Shown here one piece after another: positions 22,207-30,403 of a stretch of DNA of 42,925 nt (the stretch's first letter is position 1; the number at the start of each line of letters is the position of its first letter). The stretch is from Aliiroseovarius sp. PrR006 (GTDB lineage: Bacteria; Pseudomonadota; Alphaproteobacteria; Rhodobacterales; Rhodobacteraceae). The stretch lies in the NCBI RefSeq assembly GCF_010500215.1, contig NZ_JAAGOY010000011.1, positions 1 to 42,925 of the forward strand, written 5' to 3'. Both the position numbers and the translations under genes were made by a program. The notes under the pieces are model-generated. The model was not told where the DNA came from. It did no database searches and worked only from the letters and a program-made list of their open reading frames with translations.

Positions 22207-23382
22207 ATGGCTAAGGAAAAGTTTGAACGCGGTAAACCGCACGTTAACATCGGCACGATTGGTCACGTTGACCACGGCAAGACGACGCTGACGGCAGCTA
22301 TCACCAAATTCTTTGGTGACTTCAAAGCATACGACGAGATCGACGGTGCACCGGAAGAAAAAGCCCGCGGCATCACCATCTCGACTGCTCACGTTGAGTA
22401 CGAGACCGAGAACCGCCACTATGCGCACGTTGACTGCCCCGGCCACGCCGACTACGTCAAAAACATGATCACCGGTGCGGCCCAGATGGACGGCGGCATT
22501 CTGGTTGTGAACGCAGCTGACGGCCCCATGCCGCAGACCCGCGAGCACATCCTGCTGGCGCGTCAGGTTGGTGTACCTGCGCTGGTAGTCTTCATGAACA
22601 AAGTTGACCAGGTAGACGACGAAGAGCTGCTCGAGCTGGTTGAGATGGAAGTTCGTGAACTGATGAACGAATACGACTTCCCGGGCGACGACATGCCGAT
22701 CATTGCTGGTTCGGCTCTGGCCGCTATGGAAGGCAAGAACCCGGAAATCGGTGAAGAGAAAATCCGCGAGCTGATGGCTGCTGTGGACGAGTACATCCCG
22801 ACCCCGGATCGTCCGGTTGACGGCGACTTCCTGCTGCCGATCGAAGACGTGTTCTCGATCTCGGGCCGTGGTACTGTTGTAACCGGTCGTGTTGAGCGTG
22901 GCGTTGTTAACGTTGGCGACGAAATCGAAATCGTTGGCATCAAAGACACTCAGAAAACCACCTGTACCGGTGTTGAAATGTTCCGCAAGCTGCTGGATCG
23001 CGGTGAAGCAGGCGACAACGTTGGTGTTCTGCTGCGCGGTATCGACCGTGAAGCTGTTGAGCGTGGCCAGGTTCTGTGTAAGCCGGGTTCGGTTAACCCG
23101 CACACCAAGTTCGAAGCCGAGGTCTACATCCTGACCAAGGAAGAAGGCGGCCGTCACACGCCGTTCTTCGCGAACTACCGTCCGCAGTTCTACTTCCGTA
23201 CCACCGACGTGACCGGTACTGTTGAGCTGCCTGCTGGTACCGAAATGGTTATGCCGGGCGACAACCTGAAGTTCAACGTCGAGCTGATCGCTCCGATCGC
23301 CATGGAAGAGAAGCTGCGCTTCGCGATCCGTGAAGGCGGCCGCACCGTTGGTTCGGGCGTTGTCTCGAAGATCATCGACTAA
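22207..23382 (+). CDS. tuf: Translation elongation factor Tu, copy 2
   Basis: This is the str-operon copy of EF-Tu, 391 residues and identical in protein sequence to copy 1 at 3-1178. The first 695 bp of the two genes and the last 144 bp are identical; the eight silent differences fall between positions corresponding to 698 and 1034 of copy 1. ACAGGAGG seven bases upstream is a near-perfect Shine-Dalgarno sequence. The near identity extends through the 3' UTR and terminator up to 23490, after which the two loci diverge until the NYN gene. Confidence 0.99.
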   Translation: MAKEKFERGKPHVNIGTIGHVDHGKTTLTAAITKFFGDFKAYDEIDGAPEEKARGITISTAHVEYETENRHYAHVDCPGHADYVKNMITGAAQMDGGILVVNAADGPMPQTREHILLARQVGVPALVVFMNKVDQVDDEELLELVEMEVRELMNEYDFPGDDMPIIAGSALAAMEGKNPEIGEEKIRELMAAVDEYIPTPDRPVDGDFLLPIEDVFSISGRGTVVTGRVERGVVNVGDEIEIVGIKDTQKTTCTGVEMFRKLLDRGEAGDNVGVLLRGIDREAVERGQVLCKPGSVNPHTKFEAEVYILTKEEGGRHTPFFANYRPQFYFRTTDVTGTVELPAGTEMVMPGDNLKFNVELIAPIAMEEKLRFAIREGGRTVGSGVVSKIID

Positions 23383-23482
23383 GAACGCCCAGCGTTCTTA
23401 GGGCGACCGGTGAATTGGCCCAGCCAGTTCACCAAGAGCCTGAGAAGATAAGAAAAGGGCTGCCACCAGGCGGCCCTTTTTG
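23380..23482 (+). terminator. Three-hairpin 3' UTR and terminator of tuf2
   Basis: Hairpins at 23380-23400 and 23409-23433 are followed by the Rho-independent terminator (stem 23456-23464 with 23469-23477, then five T). This copies the arrangement after tuf1. Confidence 0.9.
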
Positions 23483-23507
23483 CGTTGGGGGGGCATATTA
23501 TGAGATG

Positions 23508-23528
23508 TTGAAACTCGGAGATTTTCAA
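23508..23528 (+). promoter_or_regulatory. Inverted repeat TTGAA-N11-TTCAA before NYN gene 2
   Basis: The same element and spacing occur before the paralogue at 2202-2222. Here the arms extend to TTGAAA and TTTCAA. Confidence 0.45.
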
Positions 23529-23565
23529 TTTAGGCGTGTCGAGGGAATTTTGAACGGACACAAAT

Positions 23566-24171
23566 ATGCGCAAACTTTTGGTAGCACTTTTCTATAGCGC
23601 GACGGTTTTTTCAGGCCTCTTCACTGGCGCTGCGTTTCTTCACGCGGATTGGTCTGTGTACTTGATGCCTTCGATTTTGGTATTTGCCACAAGTTTGATC
23701 TCGCTGCTCAGGCTTCTGAAGCCAAAAGAACGGCGTGTAACGCGTGCGAAAAGGCGGGCGGTTGTAGACGGCTCGAATGTCATGCACTGGCAAAATGGAG
23801 AGCCATGTTTCGAACCGCTGCACGATGTCGTGGGTGAGCTTAAGAAGCGTGGGTTTGCTCCGGGCGTTATATTTGACGCCAACGCGGGATACTTGCTGGT
23901 GGGCAAGTATCAGGATGATGACAAGCTGGCACAGCGGTTGAAGCTGCCCGAAGATTCGGTTGTTGTGGTATCGAAGGGAAGTTCGGCGGATCCGATCATT
24001 CTTGAGGCCGCGCGGGATATGAAGGCCATCATTGTAACCAACGATCGATATCGCGACTGGGCTGAAGATTTTTCAGAACTTCACGAACCGGGTTTCCTCA
24101 TTCGGGGCGGATACAAATCTGGAAAACTGTGGCTGGATGGCAAGATTGATGCGGCGCAGAAGCCAGACTAA
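23566..24171 (+). CDS. Membrane-anchored NYN/Zc3h12a-like ribonuclease, copy 2
   Basis: This 201-residue paralogue of the protein at 2258-2896 has the same plan: two N-terminal membrane helices (about 2-25 and 33-51), a basic linker, and the Zc3h12a-type RNase domain from about 65. Its acidic residues are D68 (VDGSNV), D104 (FDAN), D142 and D160 (TND). The linker is about ten residues shorter than in copy 1. Identity is highest in the catalytic segments (DGSNVMHWQNGEP, DANAGYLLVGKYQDDDKLA, IRGGYKSGKLWLDGK) and low in the membrane part. It lies about 80 bp behind the tuf2 terminator and has its own upstream element. The target RNA is not known. Confidence 0.85.
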   Translation: MRKLLVALFYSATVFSGLFTGAAFLHADWSVYLMPSILVFATSLISLLRLLKPKERRVTRAKRRAVVDGSNVMHWQNGEPCFEPLHDVVGELKKRGFAPGVIFDANAGYLLVGKYQDDDKLAQRLKLPEDSVVVVSKGSSADPIILEAARDMKAIIVTNDRYRDWAEDFSELHEPGFLIRGGYKSGKLWLDGKIDAAQKPD

Positions 24172-24372
24172 GCCGCCTGATCGGGCGTGTTTCAGTCGAT
24201 GGGGGCTGGTCACGTCACGAAATCAGAGCATGTCTCTTGCTGGTTTGCATCGAACTTTGGCCGAACATCCGCAAACACACGCTTAAGATCCCCATTTTCA
24301 AAGAAACGTATTGCAATTTCCCCTCCAGCCCCCCATTTGCACAGTGCTAACGTTTTTCTTTTTCGACCAACT

Positions 24373-24459
24373 GTCTCCTACCTTGGCGCTCAGTCTTTCG
24401 ATCCAGACCGACCTCGCCAGGCCGCTGCACTTCCGCGAGCGGCAACTCAAATAGGAGAC
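24373..24459 (+). promoter_or_regulatory. Branched leader sequestering the csp Shine-Dalgarno sequence
   Basis: GTCTCCTA at 24373-24380 is exactly complementary to TAGGAGAC at 24452-24459, which contains the csp ribosome binding site. Two further helices lie inside this closing stem: 24383-24388 with 24415-24420, and 24421-24426 with 24438-24443. The result would be a three-way junction that hides the Shine-Dalgarno sequence. This resembles the principle of cold-shock thermosensor leaders, although the sequence is not that of the Escherichia coli cspA leader. Confidence 0.6.
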
Positions 24460-24466
24460 TACGGAT

Positions 24467-24673
24467 ATGGCCAATGGCACCGTAAAATGGTTCAACGCAA
24501 CTAAAGGCTTCGGCTTCATCGCACCGGAAACCGGCGGCAAAGACGTGTTTGTACACATCTCGGCTGTTGAGCGTTCGGGCCTGACCGGCCTGGCTGATGA
24601 CCAGAAAGTAACATTCGACGTTGAAGCAGGCCGTGACGGTCGCGAGTCGGCTGTGAACATCGAACTGGCATAA
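24467..24673 (+). CDS. Cold-shock-domain protein
   Basis: The 68-residue protein is a single cold-shock domain that binds single-stranded RNA and DNA and acts as an RNA chaperone. It starts with NGTVKWFNATKGFGFI, which includes RNP1 (KGFGFI), followed by RNP2 (VFVHI). AGGAG nine bases before the ATG is the ribosome binding site and is paired in the predicted leader fold. An extended -10-like TGCTAACGT lies near 24345. The 295-bp gap upstream holds no other gene. It is monocistronic, ended by a strong terminator just before the rpsJ promoter. Confidence 0.95.
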   Translation: MANGTVKWFNATKGFGFIAPETGGKDVFVHISAVERSGLTGLADDQKVTFDVEAGRDGRESAVNIELA

Positions 24674-24694
24674 GCTTTTCGAATACAGTTTTGA

Positions 24695-24730
24695 AACGCG
24701 GCTCTCACCCGAGGGCCGCGTTTTGCGTTT
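24695..24730 (+). terminator. Rho-independent terminator of csp
   Basis: An 11-bp stem (24695-24705 with 24712-24722, one G-U pair) with a CACCCG loop ends in a run of four T. Confidence 0.88.
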
Positions 24731-24753
24731 CAGGGTGAATGTGGGTTTACCCC

Positions 24754-24782
24754 TTGCCACACCCCCAAATCCCCTCTATTAC
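24754..24782 (+). promoter_or_regulatory. Promoter of rpsJ-rplC-rplD-rplW
   Basis: TTGCCA at 24754-24759, a C-rich 17-bp spacer and TATTAC at 24777-24782 are followed by GCGCGAG. The -35 core, spacer length and downstream GCGC match the promoters before rplB and rpmC. Confidence 0.8.
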
Positions 24783-24811
24783 GCGCGAGTTCGCTGGGGA
24801 AAGCGGCTGTG

Positions 24812-24838
24812 GCGGGATTCGGTCCCGCTTTTCGTTTT
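24812..24838 (+). terminator. Attenuator-like terminator in the rpsJ leader
   Basis: A 6-bp perfect stem (24812-24817 with 24823-24828) with loop TTCGG is followed by TTTTCGTTTT, the same T-tract as in the rpsL leader. It lies about 25 nt after the predicted start site. In Escherichia coli L4 attenuates the S10 operon in its leader; whether L4 acts here is an inference. Confidence 0.65.
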
Positions 24839-24913
24839 CCTTGGGTTCGACGAGGGCAGTTGGAATGAGCCAGCTGTCGTCCTATCAACTCTCTGCCTGA
24901 AAGGGCGAATGCT

Positions 24914-25222
24914 ATGACAAGTCAAAACATTCGTATCCGTCTGAAGGCGTTTGACTATCGTGTGCTGGATGCGTCCACACAAGAAATCGTCAACACCGCC
25001 AAACGCACGGGTGCACAGGTGCGCGGTCCCATTCCGCTGCCGAACAAGATTGAGAAGTTCACGGTTCTTCGTGGTCCTCACATCGACAAGAAATCCCGCG
25101 ACCAGTTCGAGATCCGCACGCACAAGCGTCTGCTCGACATCGTTGACCCGACCCCGCAGACTGTGGACGCGCTGATGAAGCTCGACCTGGCTGCCGGCGT
25201 TGACGTCCAGATCTCGGTCTAA
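24914..25222 (+). CDS. rpsJ: 30S ribosomal protein S10 (NusE)
   Basis: S10 is part of the 30S head and, as NusE, of antitermination complexes and NusG-ribosome coupling. The 102-residue protein has the conserved [14 protein letters not shown] start and [29 protein letters not shown] loop region. GAAAGGG upstream serves as ribosome binding site. First gene of the first S10 segment; rplC follows after 14 bp. Confidence 0.98.
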   Translation: MTSQNIRIRLKAFDYRVLDASTQEIVNTAKRTGAQVRGPIPLPNKIEKFTVLRGPHIDKKSRDQFEIRTHKRLLDIVDPTPQTVDALMKLDLAAGVDVQISV

Positions 25223-25236
25223 GGAGGGTATCACAG

Positions 25237-25962
25237 ATGCGCTCTGGTATTATCGCGAAAAAAGTGGGCATGACCCGCTTGTTCATGGAAGACGGCAAGC
25301 AGATCCCTGTGACCGTTCTTCAACTGGAAAACCTGCAGGTTGTTGCCAACCGCACCGACGAGACCGACGGTTACACCGCCGTTCAGCTGGGTGCTGGTGA
25401 AGCAAAAGCCAAACGCACCTCGAAGCCGATGCGCGGCTACTTCGCCAAAGCTGGCGTTGCCCCCAAGCGCAAACTGGTCGAGTTCCGCGTTCCGGCTGAA
25501 AACCTGATCGCCGTTGGCGAAGAGATCTCGGCCGAGCACTATGTTGAAGGTCAGAAGGTCGACGTTGCAGGCACTTCGATTGGTAAAGGCTTTGCCGGTG
25601 CCATGAAGCGTCACAACTTCGGCGGTCTGCGCGCGACACACGGTGTTTCGATCAGCCACCGTTCGCACGGTTCGACTGGTCAGTGTCAGGATCCCGGTAA
25701 GGTTTTCAAAGGCAAGAAAATGGCCGGCCACATGGGTTCGGTTCGTGTGACCACTCAAAACCTGGAAGTCGTGAAGACCGATGCCGATCGTGGCCTGGTG
25801 TTCATCAAGGGCGCTGTCCCCGGCTCGAAAGGTGGATGGGTCACCGTTAAGGATGCCGTGAAAAAGAAGCTGCCCGAGAACGTACCGTTCCCGGCTGCTC
25901 TGAAATCGGCTGCAACCGAAGCACCGGCTGAAGAAGCCCCTGCGGAAGGTGGTGAAGCATGA
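25237..25962 (+). CDS. rplC: 50S ribosomal protein L3
   Basis: L3 is an early assembly protein near the peptidyl-transferase centre. The 241-residue protein has the loop with [13 protein letters not shown] and the conserved [23 protein letters not shown], whose Gln is the site of PrmB methylation elsewhere. It ends in an Ala/Glu/Pro-rich tail of about 20 residues, common in this group. AAGGAGG precedes the start. It overlaps rplD by four bases. Confidence 0.98.
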   Translation: MRSGIIAKKVGMTRLFMEDGKQIPVTVLQLENLQVVANRTDETDGYTAVQLGAGEAKAKRTSKPMRGYFAKAGVAPKRKLVEFRVPAENLIAVGEEISAEHYVEGQKVDVAGTSIGKGFAGAMKRHNFGGLRATHGVSISHRSHGSTGQCQDPGKVFKGKKMAGHMGSVRVTTQNLEVVKTDADRGLVFIKGAVPGSKGGWVTVKDAVKKKLPENVPFPAALKSAATEAPAEEAPAEGGEA

Positions 25963-26576
25963 AACTTGATGTAATCAAACTTGACGGCGGCAAAGCCGGT
26001 TCGGTTGATCTGGACGAGGCCCTGTTCGGCCTTGAGCCGCGCGCAGACATTCTGCACCGTGTGGTTCGTTGGCAGCGTAACAACGCACAAGCCGGCACCC
26101 ACAAGGTGAAGACGCGTTCGGAAACTTCCTACTCGACCAAGAAGATCTATCGCCAGAAGGGCACCGGCGGCGCACGTCACGGTGACCGTAACGCACCGAT
26201 CTTCCGTAAAGGTGGTATCTACAAAGGTCCGACCCCGCGTTCGCACGGCCACGACCTGACCAAGAAATTCCGTAAGCTGGGTCTGAAGCACGCCCTGTCC
26301 GCCAAAGCGCAAGCTGGCGAACTGGTTGTGATCGAGGACGCTGCCTCGGAAGGTAAAACCGCCGCCCTGGCCAAACAGGTCAAAGACCTGGGCTGGAAAC
26401 GTGCTCTGGTTATCGACGGTGCCGAGGTAAACGAGAACTTTGCACGCGCTGCAAAGAACATCGAAGGCCTGGACATCCTGCCGACCATGGGCGCCAACGT
26501 CTATGACATCCTGAAGCGTGACACTCTGGTGCTCACCAAAGCAGGTGTCGAAGCTCTGGAGGCTCGCCTGAAATGA
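25959..26576 (+). CDS. rplD: 50S ribosomal protein L4
   Basis: L4 lines the peptide exit tunnel and in Escherichia coli represses the S10 operon. The 205-residue protein has the tunnel-loop region with [20 protein letters not shown]. The ATGA overlaps at both ends (four bases with rplC and four with rplW) point to tight translational coupling. Confidence 0.98.
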   Translation: MKLDVIKLDGGKAGSVDLDEALFGLEPRADILHRVVRWQRNNAQAGTHKVKTRSETSYSTKKIYRQKGTGGARHGDRNAPIFRKGGIYKGPTPRSHGHDLTKKFRKLGLKHALSAKAQAGELVVIEDAASEGKTAALAKQVKDLGWKRALVIDGAEVNENFARAAKNIEGLDILPTMGANVYDILKRDTLVLTKAGVEALEARLK

Positions 26577-26869
26577 CCGATAAAGCTGCACTCTATGACG
26601 TGATCCGCAAGCCGATCATCACCGAAAAAGCCACTATGGCTTCGGAGAACGGCGCCGTGGTTTTCGAAGTCGCTATCGACTCGAACAAGCCGCAGATCAA
26701 AGAAGCTGTTGAAGCCCTGTTTGGTGTGAAGGTGAAAGCCGTCAACACCACCATCACCAAGGGTAAAGTCAAACGCTTCCGTGGTCAGATCGGTAAGCGT
26801 AAAGACGTCAAAAAAGCCTATGTTACCCTGGAAGAGGGCAACACGATCGACGTGTCCACCGGACTGTGA
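26573..26869 (+). CDS. rplW: 50S ribosomal protein L23
   Basis: L23 sits at the tunnel exit and docks trigger factor and SRP. The 98-residue protein has [14 protein letters not shown] at the N-terminus and [24 protein letters not shown] in the RNA-binding part. It is the last gene of this segment: a terminator follows and rplB, its usual neighbour, is 3.6 kb away. Confidence 0.98.
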   Translation: MTDKAALYDVIRKPIITEKATMASENGAVVFEVAIDSNKPQIKEAVEALFGVKVKAVNTTITKGKVKRFRGQIGKRKDVKKAYVTLEEGNTIDVSTGL

Positions 26870-26891
26870 TCGTCGGCTTGATCCGATAAAG

Positions 26892-26923
26892 AAAGCCCCT
26901 GCCGCAAGGTGGGGGCTTTTTTC
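26892..26923 (+). terminator. Rho-independent terminator after rplW
   Basis: A 9-bp stem (26895-26903 with 26908-26916, two wobble pairs) with a GCAA loop is followed by six T. It ends the first S10 segment. Confidence 0.92.
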
Positions 26924-27204
26924 GTTTCTAGGTCTGGTCAGATTTGGGTAGATGTATCCACCAGAGAAAGAAATTTTGAAAGTACGCTGAGCGGATGTGC
27001 CAGTATGTCTGCCGCTGATTTCTGGGACGAGATTGCCAAGGGCGACGGGATCGACAGTTTCTCGGTCACGCTTGGGGCGTCGCGTGTTGCGCAGTTGCAA
27101 GCGAGGCGGCGCGCCTTTTAAAAAGGACATCTCAGCGCCTGTTTCGCCGGTACTACAGTTTGAGCGCTTCAGGTTCCTGAATTCCATTTTAGAGTACGCA
27201 CTGC
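26924..27204 (+). other. Gap after rplW with one short open frame, no recognised gene
   Basis: A frame from the ATG at 27005 to 27121 could encode 38 residues (starting MSAADFWDEIAKGDG). It has no clear ribosome binding site and resembles no family I know. It could be a remnant of a larger gene or simply chance. I see no promoter or RNA structure of note. Confidence 0.25.
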
Positions 27205-27998
27205 ATGCAGGCCCCTCGTTCAATGCCTCATAACGCCAGAACACCACGTGGCAGCTTTGCGGTGTGTAGTTTGGTGCGCGAAACGCTGCCAGATATGTGT
27301 CGCTTTGTTACGCACTATCTGCGCGCCGGTGCCGAGCATATCTACATCAATTTTGATGGCTCGCAGGCAGAGGCGAGCGAGCATATCGCGGCCTTTGCAG
27401 ATGTGGAAGCTGTGACCATCGCGGTGTGCGATGCGGAATTTTGGCAAAAGACCTATCCAAAAGAAAGCGTTCCCAAACTGGTGCCGAAGCAGATCGCGGT
27501 TCGGAAGATTGCGATCGGTTTGAACCAATCGGATTGGCTGTTGTTTTGTGACGCGGGTGAGTTCGTTGTGGGCGACGAAATGCTGGGCACTGTTCTGTCG
27601 CGTCTACCCAATGACTGCCCCGGGGTTGTCATCAGGAATAGCGAGGCCGTTTGGGGGGGGGCGTGGTTCCGGACGCGCTTAGATGCCACGTCTCGATCGT
27701 TGGGGGCCGCAAGGTGGATCGTCTGGACGACCTCCTTCCAGCCGGGAATGCGAATATCAGGATCGTGCATTTCGACGCCATTGGCTATGACCGCTGGCGT
27801 GCGAAGTGGGAAGGCCGCATTTCTGGCCGCGCAATTCCAAGCTCTGGAGTGCCTGCGCGTCTCAGGCAATGGGCGATGATAGCGGATGCATTTGAAGCAG
27901 ACAGAGGAGAGCAGCTATTCAGGCGTTTTAACTCTCTGAACCGATGGCAGCAGTTTATCCTGACGCGGCTGGGGCTTTTGACACGCATTTGGAGCTAG
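27205..27998 (+). pseudogene. Family 2-like glycosyltransferase, frame broken at a run of nine G
   Basis: The first part (27205 to about 27651) reads like the Glyco_tranf_2_4 / GT92-like family: a start such as AVCSLVRETLPDMCRFVTHY, then IYINFDGS, then WLLFCDAGEFVV (116-122), where the Asp and Glu of the metal-binding motif are kept. After the nine G at 27653-27661 this frame goes on to an unrelated tail ending at 27879. The next frame (27651-27998) instead gives the expected family C-terminus with HFDAIGYDRWRAKWEG and a terminal segment ending RIWS. One extra G or two fewer would restore a protein of about 264 residues. It may be phase-variable, a pseudogene, or a sequencing error. The start could also be ATG 27223. 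Confidence 0.75.
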
Positions 27999-28096
27999 AG
28001 CGTTTCCAGATTCGAATCAGGCTGCATTCTCCGTCTCTTGCCTCCGGTTCGAACGCGATTGCGTCCCCATACGATTCAGGAATTCCTGAAAACGCT
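27999..28096 (+). repeat. Palindromic repeat element with GANTC sites
   Basis: AGCGTTT at 27999-28005 and AAACGCT at 28090-28096 are inverted ends. The inner flanks also resemble each other in inverted orientation (CAGATTCGAATCAG against GATTCAGGAATTCCTG). One arm includes a 16-bp perfect palindrome at 28075-28090. Three GANTC methylation sites lie at 28009, 28014 and 28073. The element begins right at the end of the glycosyltransferase stop codon. It looks like a short dispersed palindromic element; I cannot test copy number. Confidence 0.55.
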
Positions 28097-28194
28097 TTAA
28101 TCCCGCACACACGCGCTTTTGACTCGTTTTGCCCGAAACCCTAGGTAGTGTGGAAGAGTTCGACGAGTGATTCATTCTGATACGAGGACTGCTA

Positions 28195-28905
28195 ATGTTA
28201 ACCCGCCGCCACTTTGTCATTACGACGGCCACGATGTTTTCCGGCCCCATCGCGTCGCCCCTGCTGGCGCAAGAGACAGCGACGCCCGAGGTTGCGCCCG
28301 AGCCCGCTGCACCAGCGGCCCCGGTCGAGGTCAAGCGCCGTCCGGTGTCCAACTCGGCCATGTGGAACAGCTATGATGCGCGTGTGACGCCTGCCAATTA
28401 CGATCCCATGACCTCGAACCCGTGGGGGCTGAAGCCGCGGTTGCTGCCGCAGATCGTGCAAGCCAATGATGGGTTGACGCCCGGCGATATCCATGTGGAT
28501 GCGGTGGCGCGATACCTCTATCACATCCGCGACGACGGCACCGCGATGCGCTATGGCGTCGCGATTGGTCGCAGCGGTCTGTACGAACCCGGCGTCTTTA
28601 CCGTCGGCCGCAAGACCAAATGGCCGACTTGGATCCCGACCAAGGACATGATCGAGCGCGAGCCGCACAAGTATAAGAAATACGAAGATGGCATGGACGG
28701 AGGCCCGTCGAACCCGCTCGGATCGCGCGCGCTTTACCTGTACGAAGGCCGCCGTGATACCTATCTGCGCATCCACGGCTCGCCGCAGCCGCGCTCGATT
28801 GGTTCGCGCGCCAGCTCGGGCTGCGTGCGGATGGTGATGGCGCATATTATCGGTCTGTATGATCAGGTCGAAACCGGCGTGACCGCGCATCTGTATCCGG
28901 CGTGA
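28195..28905 (+). CDS. L,D-transpeptidase (YkuD family)
   Basis: The 236-residue protein starts with TRRHFVITTATMF, a twin-arginine-like signal, and a hydrophobic stretch ending near LLAQ; an Ala/Pro/Glu-rich linker follows. The YkuD domain ends with the catalytic motif: His194 (IHGSPQP) and Cys210 (SSGCVRM). Such periplasmic enzymes form 3-3 peptidoglycan cross-links or attach proteins to the wall. Length and motifs are complete, so it should be active. It has its own terminator and stands alone between the repeat element and the lipoprotein. Confidence 0.92.
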   Translation: MLTRRHFVITTATMFSGPIASPLLAQETATPEVAPEPAAPAAPVEVKRRPVSNSAMWNSYDARVTPANYDPMTSNPWGLKPRLLPQIVQANDGLTPGDIHVDAVARYLYHIRDDGTAMRYGVAIGRSGLYEPGVFTVGRKTKWPTWIPTKDMIEREPHKYKKYEDGMDGGPSNPLGSRALYLYEGRRDTYLRIHGSPQPRSIGSRASSGCVRMVMAHIIGLYDQVETGVTAHLYPA

Positions 28906-28922
28906 TCCAGACCCCATAAACG

Positions 28923-28960
28923 AAATCGGGCGGCCCCATCTGGCCGCCCGTTTCTGTTCT
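28923..28960 (+). terminator. Terminator after the L,D-transpeptidase gene
   Basis: A 9-bp perfect GC stem (28927-28935 with 28942-28950) is followed by TTTCTGTTCT. It lies between convergent genes and may serve both, though the minus-strand T-run is weak. Confidence 0.8.
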
Positions 28961-28970
28961 GAGGCAGGCC

Positions 28971-29249
28971 TTATGCGTCCTGCTTAATGCAGATCGGGCG
29001 TCCCTTCTTGGTGCGTAGCGGGATGTAGGTCGTCTCGACCGGGCCAACGTGCCGGTACATCAGACAGCCATCACGAGCATCTACGCGAAGGTCACTGGTG
29101 TCCTGCCCCGGTGCCACGGTCTCGGCCACATCGGCTGGCAGCGTCACACGTTTCTTCAGGTTCGGATCCATGTTCACCACGCCCGAGGGCGTCACACAGC
29201 CCGACAGCCCAAACGCGGCAACCCCCGCTAAAATAACTAGGTTCTTCAT
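28971..29249 (-). CDS. Small predicted lipoprotein
   Basis: The start at 29249 gives 92 residues: MKNLVILAGVAAFGLSGC with a good lipobox (LSGC, Cys18), then a short mature domain with two more cysteines (DGC and ICI). A longer in-frame reading from 29411 places the signal peptide internally and is rejected. I recognise no family. It lies 100 bp behind the DUF2189 gene on the same strand and may share its transcript. Confidence 0.7.
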   Translation of the reverse strand: MKNLVILAGVAAFGLSGCVTPSGVVNMDPNLKKRVTLPADVAETVAPGQDTSDLRVDARDGCLMYRHVGPVETTYIPLRTKKGRPICIKQDA

Positions 29250-29349
29250 TACGCTCTTCCAAAAGTTCTGTTGGCGAGAGGATGGGGGATTTTGGGGGCG
29301 AAGGGAAGGGGCCTCGTTTGCGTCATGGGGCTGGGGAAGGGTCGAACGG

Positions 29350-30165
29350 TCAAGATGATGCCTCCACTGGCGATACGGCCCGCTGATAAAGGTGCCATGT
29401 CGTGTGGCCAAGGATGGGTAGCGTGAAGATCAGGCCAAAGAACGCGGACGCCAGTGACAGCAGGATGGTGACCGAGATGATCGCCGCCCATGTCAGCATG
29501 GTCACCGGGTTTTCGGTGACGACGCGGACGGATGTCAGCATGGCGGTCACGAAATCGACCTCGCGGTCCAGAAGCAGGGGCATGGCGACCACGGTGACCG
29601 AGAAGAGGACCGCTGACAGGATCGCGCCCGCACCTGTGCCGATGGCAAGGAAGGTCCAGCCCTCGGGTGTGAAGAACACGGCGGTCAGGAACCCATCCAT
29701 GCTGGAAAACGAGGCGTCCTGCAGGATGATCGCTAGCCAGAGGCGGATTTGGTACATCCACACCCAGAAGACGAAGAGGGTGACGAAGGCCATCCAGCCC
29801 ATCTCGCGTTTGCTTTGACGGGCCATGACGGTCAGGATCTCGGACCAGCCGAAGCTTTCGCCTTTCTGACGCCGGCGCGACATTTCATAAAGCCCGGCGG
29901 CGGCGAAGGGGGCGACCAGAGGGAAGCCGACCATGGCCGGGATGATCATCCAGATATAACCCAGCCAGACCAGGCACCAGACGAACAGAATGCCGAAGAC
30001 CGCGTAGAACAGACCGAAAAAGCCGCTCATGATCGGGCGGGCCAGAAAGTCCGAGAAGCCAGCCCTAAGCGACGCCGAGATATCCGCAGCGGTCACAATG
30101 TTGACCTCGATCTCGGTTTGTGGATGCGGGCTTGGCGGTGTGGTGTCTGTGGTCTTGGATGTCAA
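29350..30165 (-). CDS. DUF2189 integral membrane protein
   Basis: This 271-residue protein has about six predicted membrane helices and the DUF2189 features, including an N-terminal segment VNIVTAADISASLRAGFSDFLARP and the FGLFYAVFGI helix. The only start that includes the conserved N-terminal segment is TTG at 30165, preceded by AGGGAG nine bases upstream. The next ATG (residue 46) would remove that segment. DUF2189 proteins have no established function. It is divergent from the rplB promoter. Confidence 0.82.
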   Translation of the reverse strand: MTSKTTDTTPPSPHPQTEIEVNIVTAADISASLRAGFSDFLARPIMSGFFGLFYAVFGILFVWCLVWLGYIWMIIPAMVGFPLVAPFAAAGLYEMSRRRQKGESFGWSEILTVMARQSKREMGWMAFVTLFVFWVWMYQIRLWLAIILQDASFSSMDGFLTAVFFTPEGWTFLAIGTGAGAILSAVLFSVTVVAMPLLLDREVDFVTAMLTSVRVVTENPVTMLTWAAIISVTILLSLASAFFGLIFTLPILGHTTWHLYQRAVSPVEASS

Positions 30166-30361
30166 AGCGAAGTTCTCCCTTTAAGGGTTCCGCGCTGACC
30201 GCCTGTTGGTAGGTCCGGCTGCGAAACGGAACCCCCTCGTTTGTATACATGTTTGCATAGCCCGCGGTTTCGGGGCAAGAGAGGGTGAAGGTCGCGCAAA
30301 GGGCACGGCGCAGAGCCTTACGATAAAGGGCGAACGGTTCGAAATGAATCCGCGTTGGCCC

Positions 30362-30390
30362 TTGCCACGTCCCCCCAACCCTGATAGATC
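30362..30390 (+). promoter_or_regulatory. Promoter of rplB-rpsS-rplV-rpsC-rplP
   Basis: TTGCCA at 30362-30367, a C-rich 17-bp spacer and TAGATC at 30385-30390 are followed by GCGCAAG. It closely matches the promoter before rpsJ. The 196 bp between this site and the DUF2189 start (30166-30361) contains no convincing gene. Confidence 0.78.
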
Positions 30391-30403
30391 GCGCAAGTCG
30401 TGT

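Noticed and set aside
24721-24913. A small protein gene between csp and rpsJ
   Set aside because: The open frame at 24723-24917 runs across the csp terminator, the rpsJ promoter and its attenuator.
26909-27121. A 70-codon frame starting within the rplW terminator
   Set aside because: Its start lies in the terminator stem and T-run region; at most the shorter frame from 27005 could be real.
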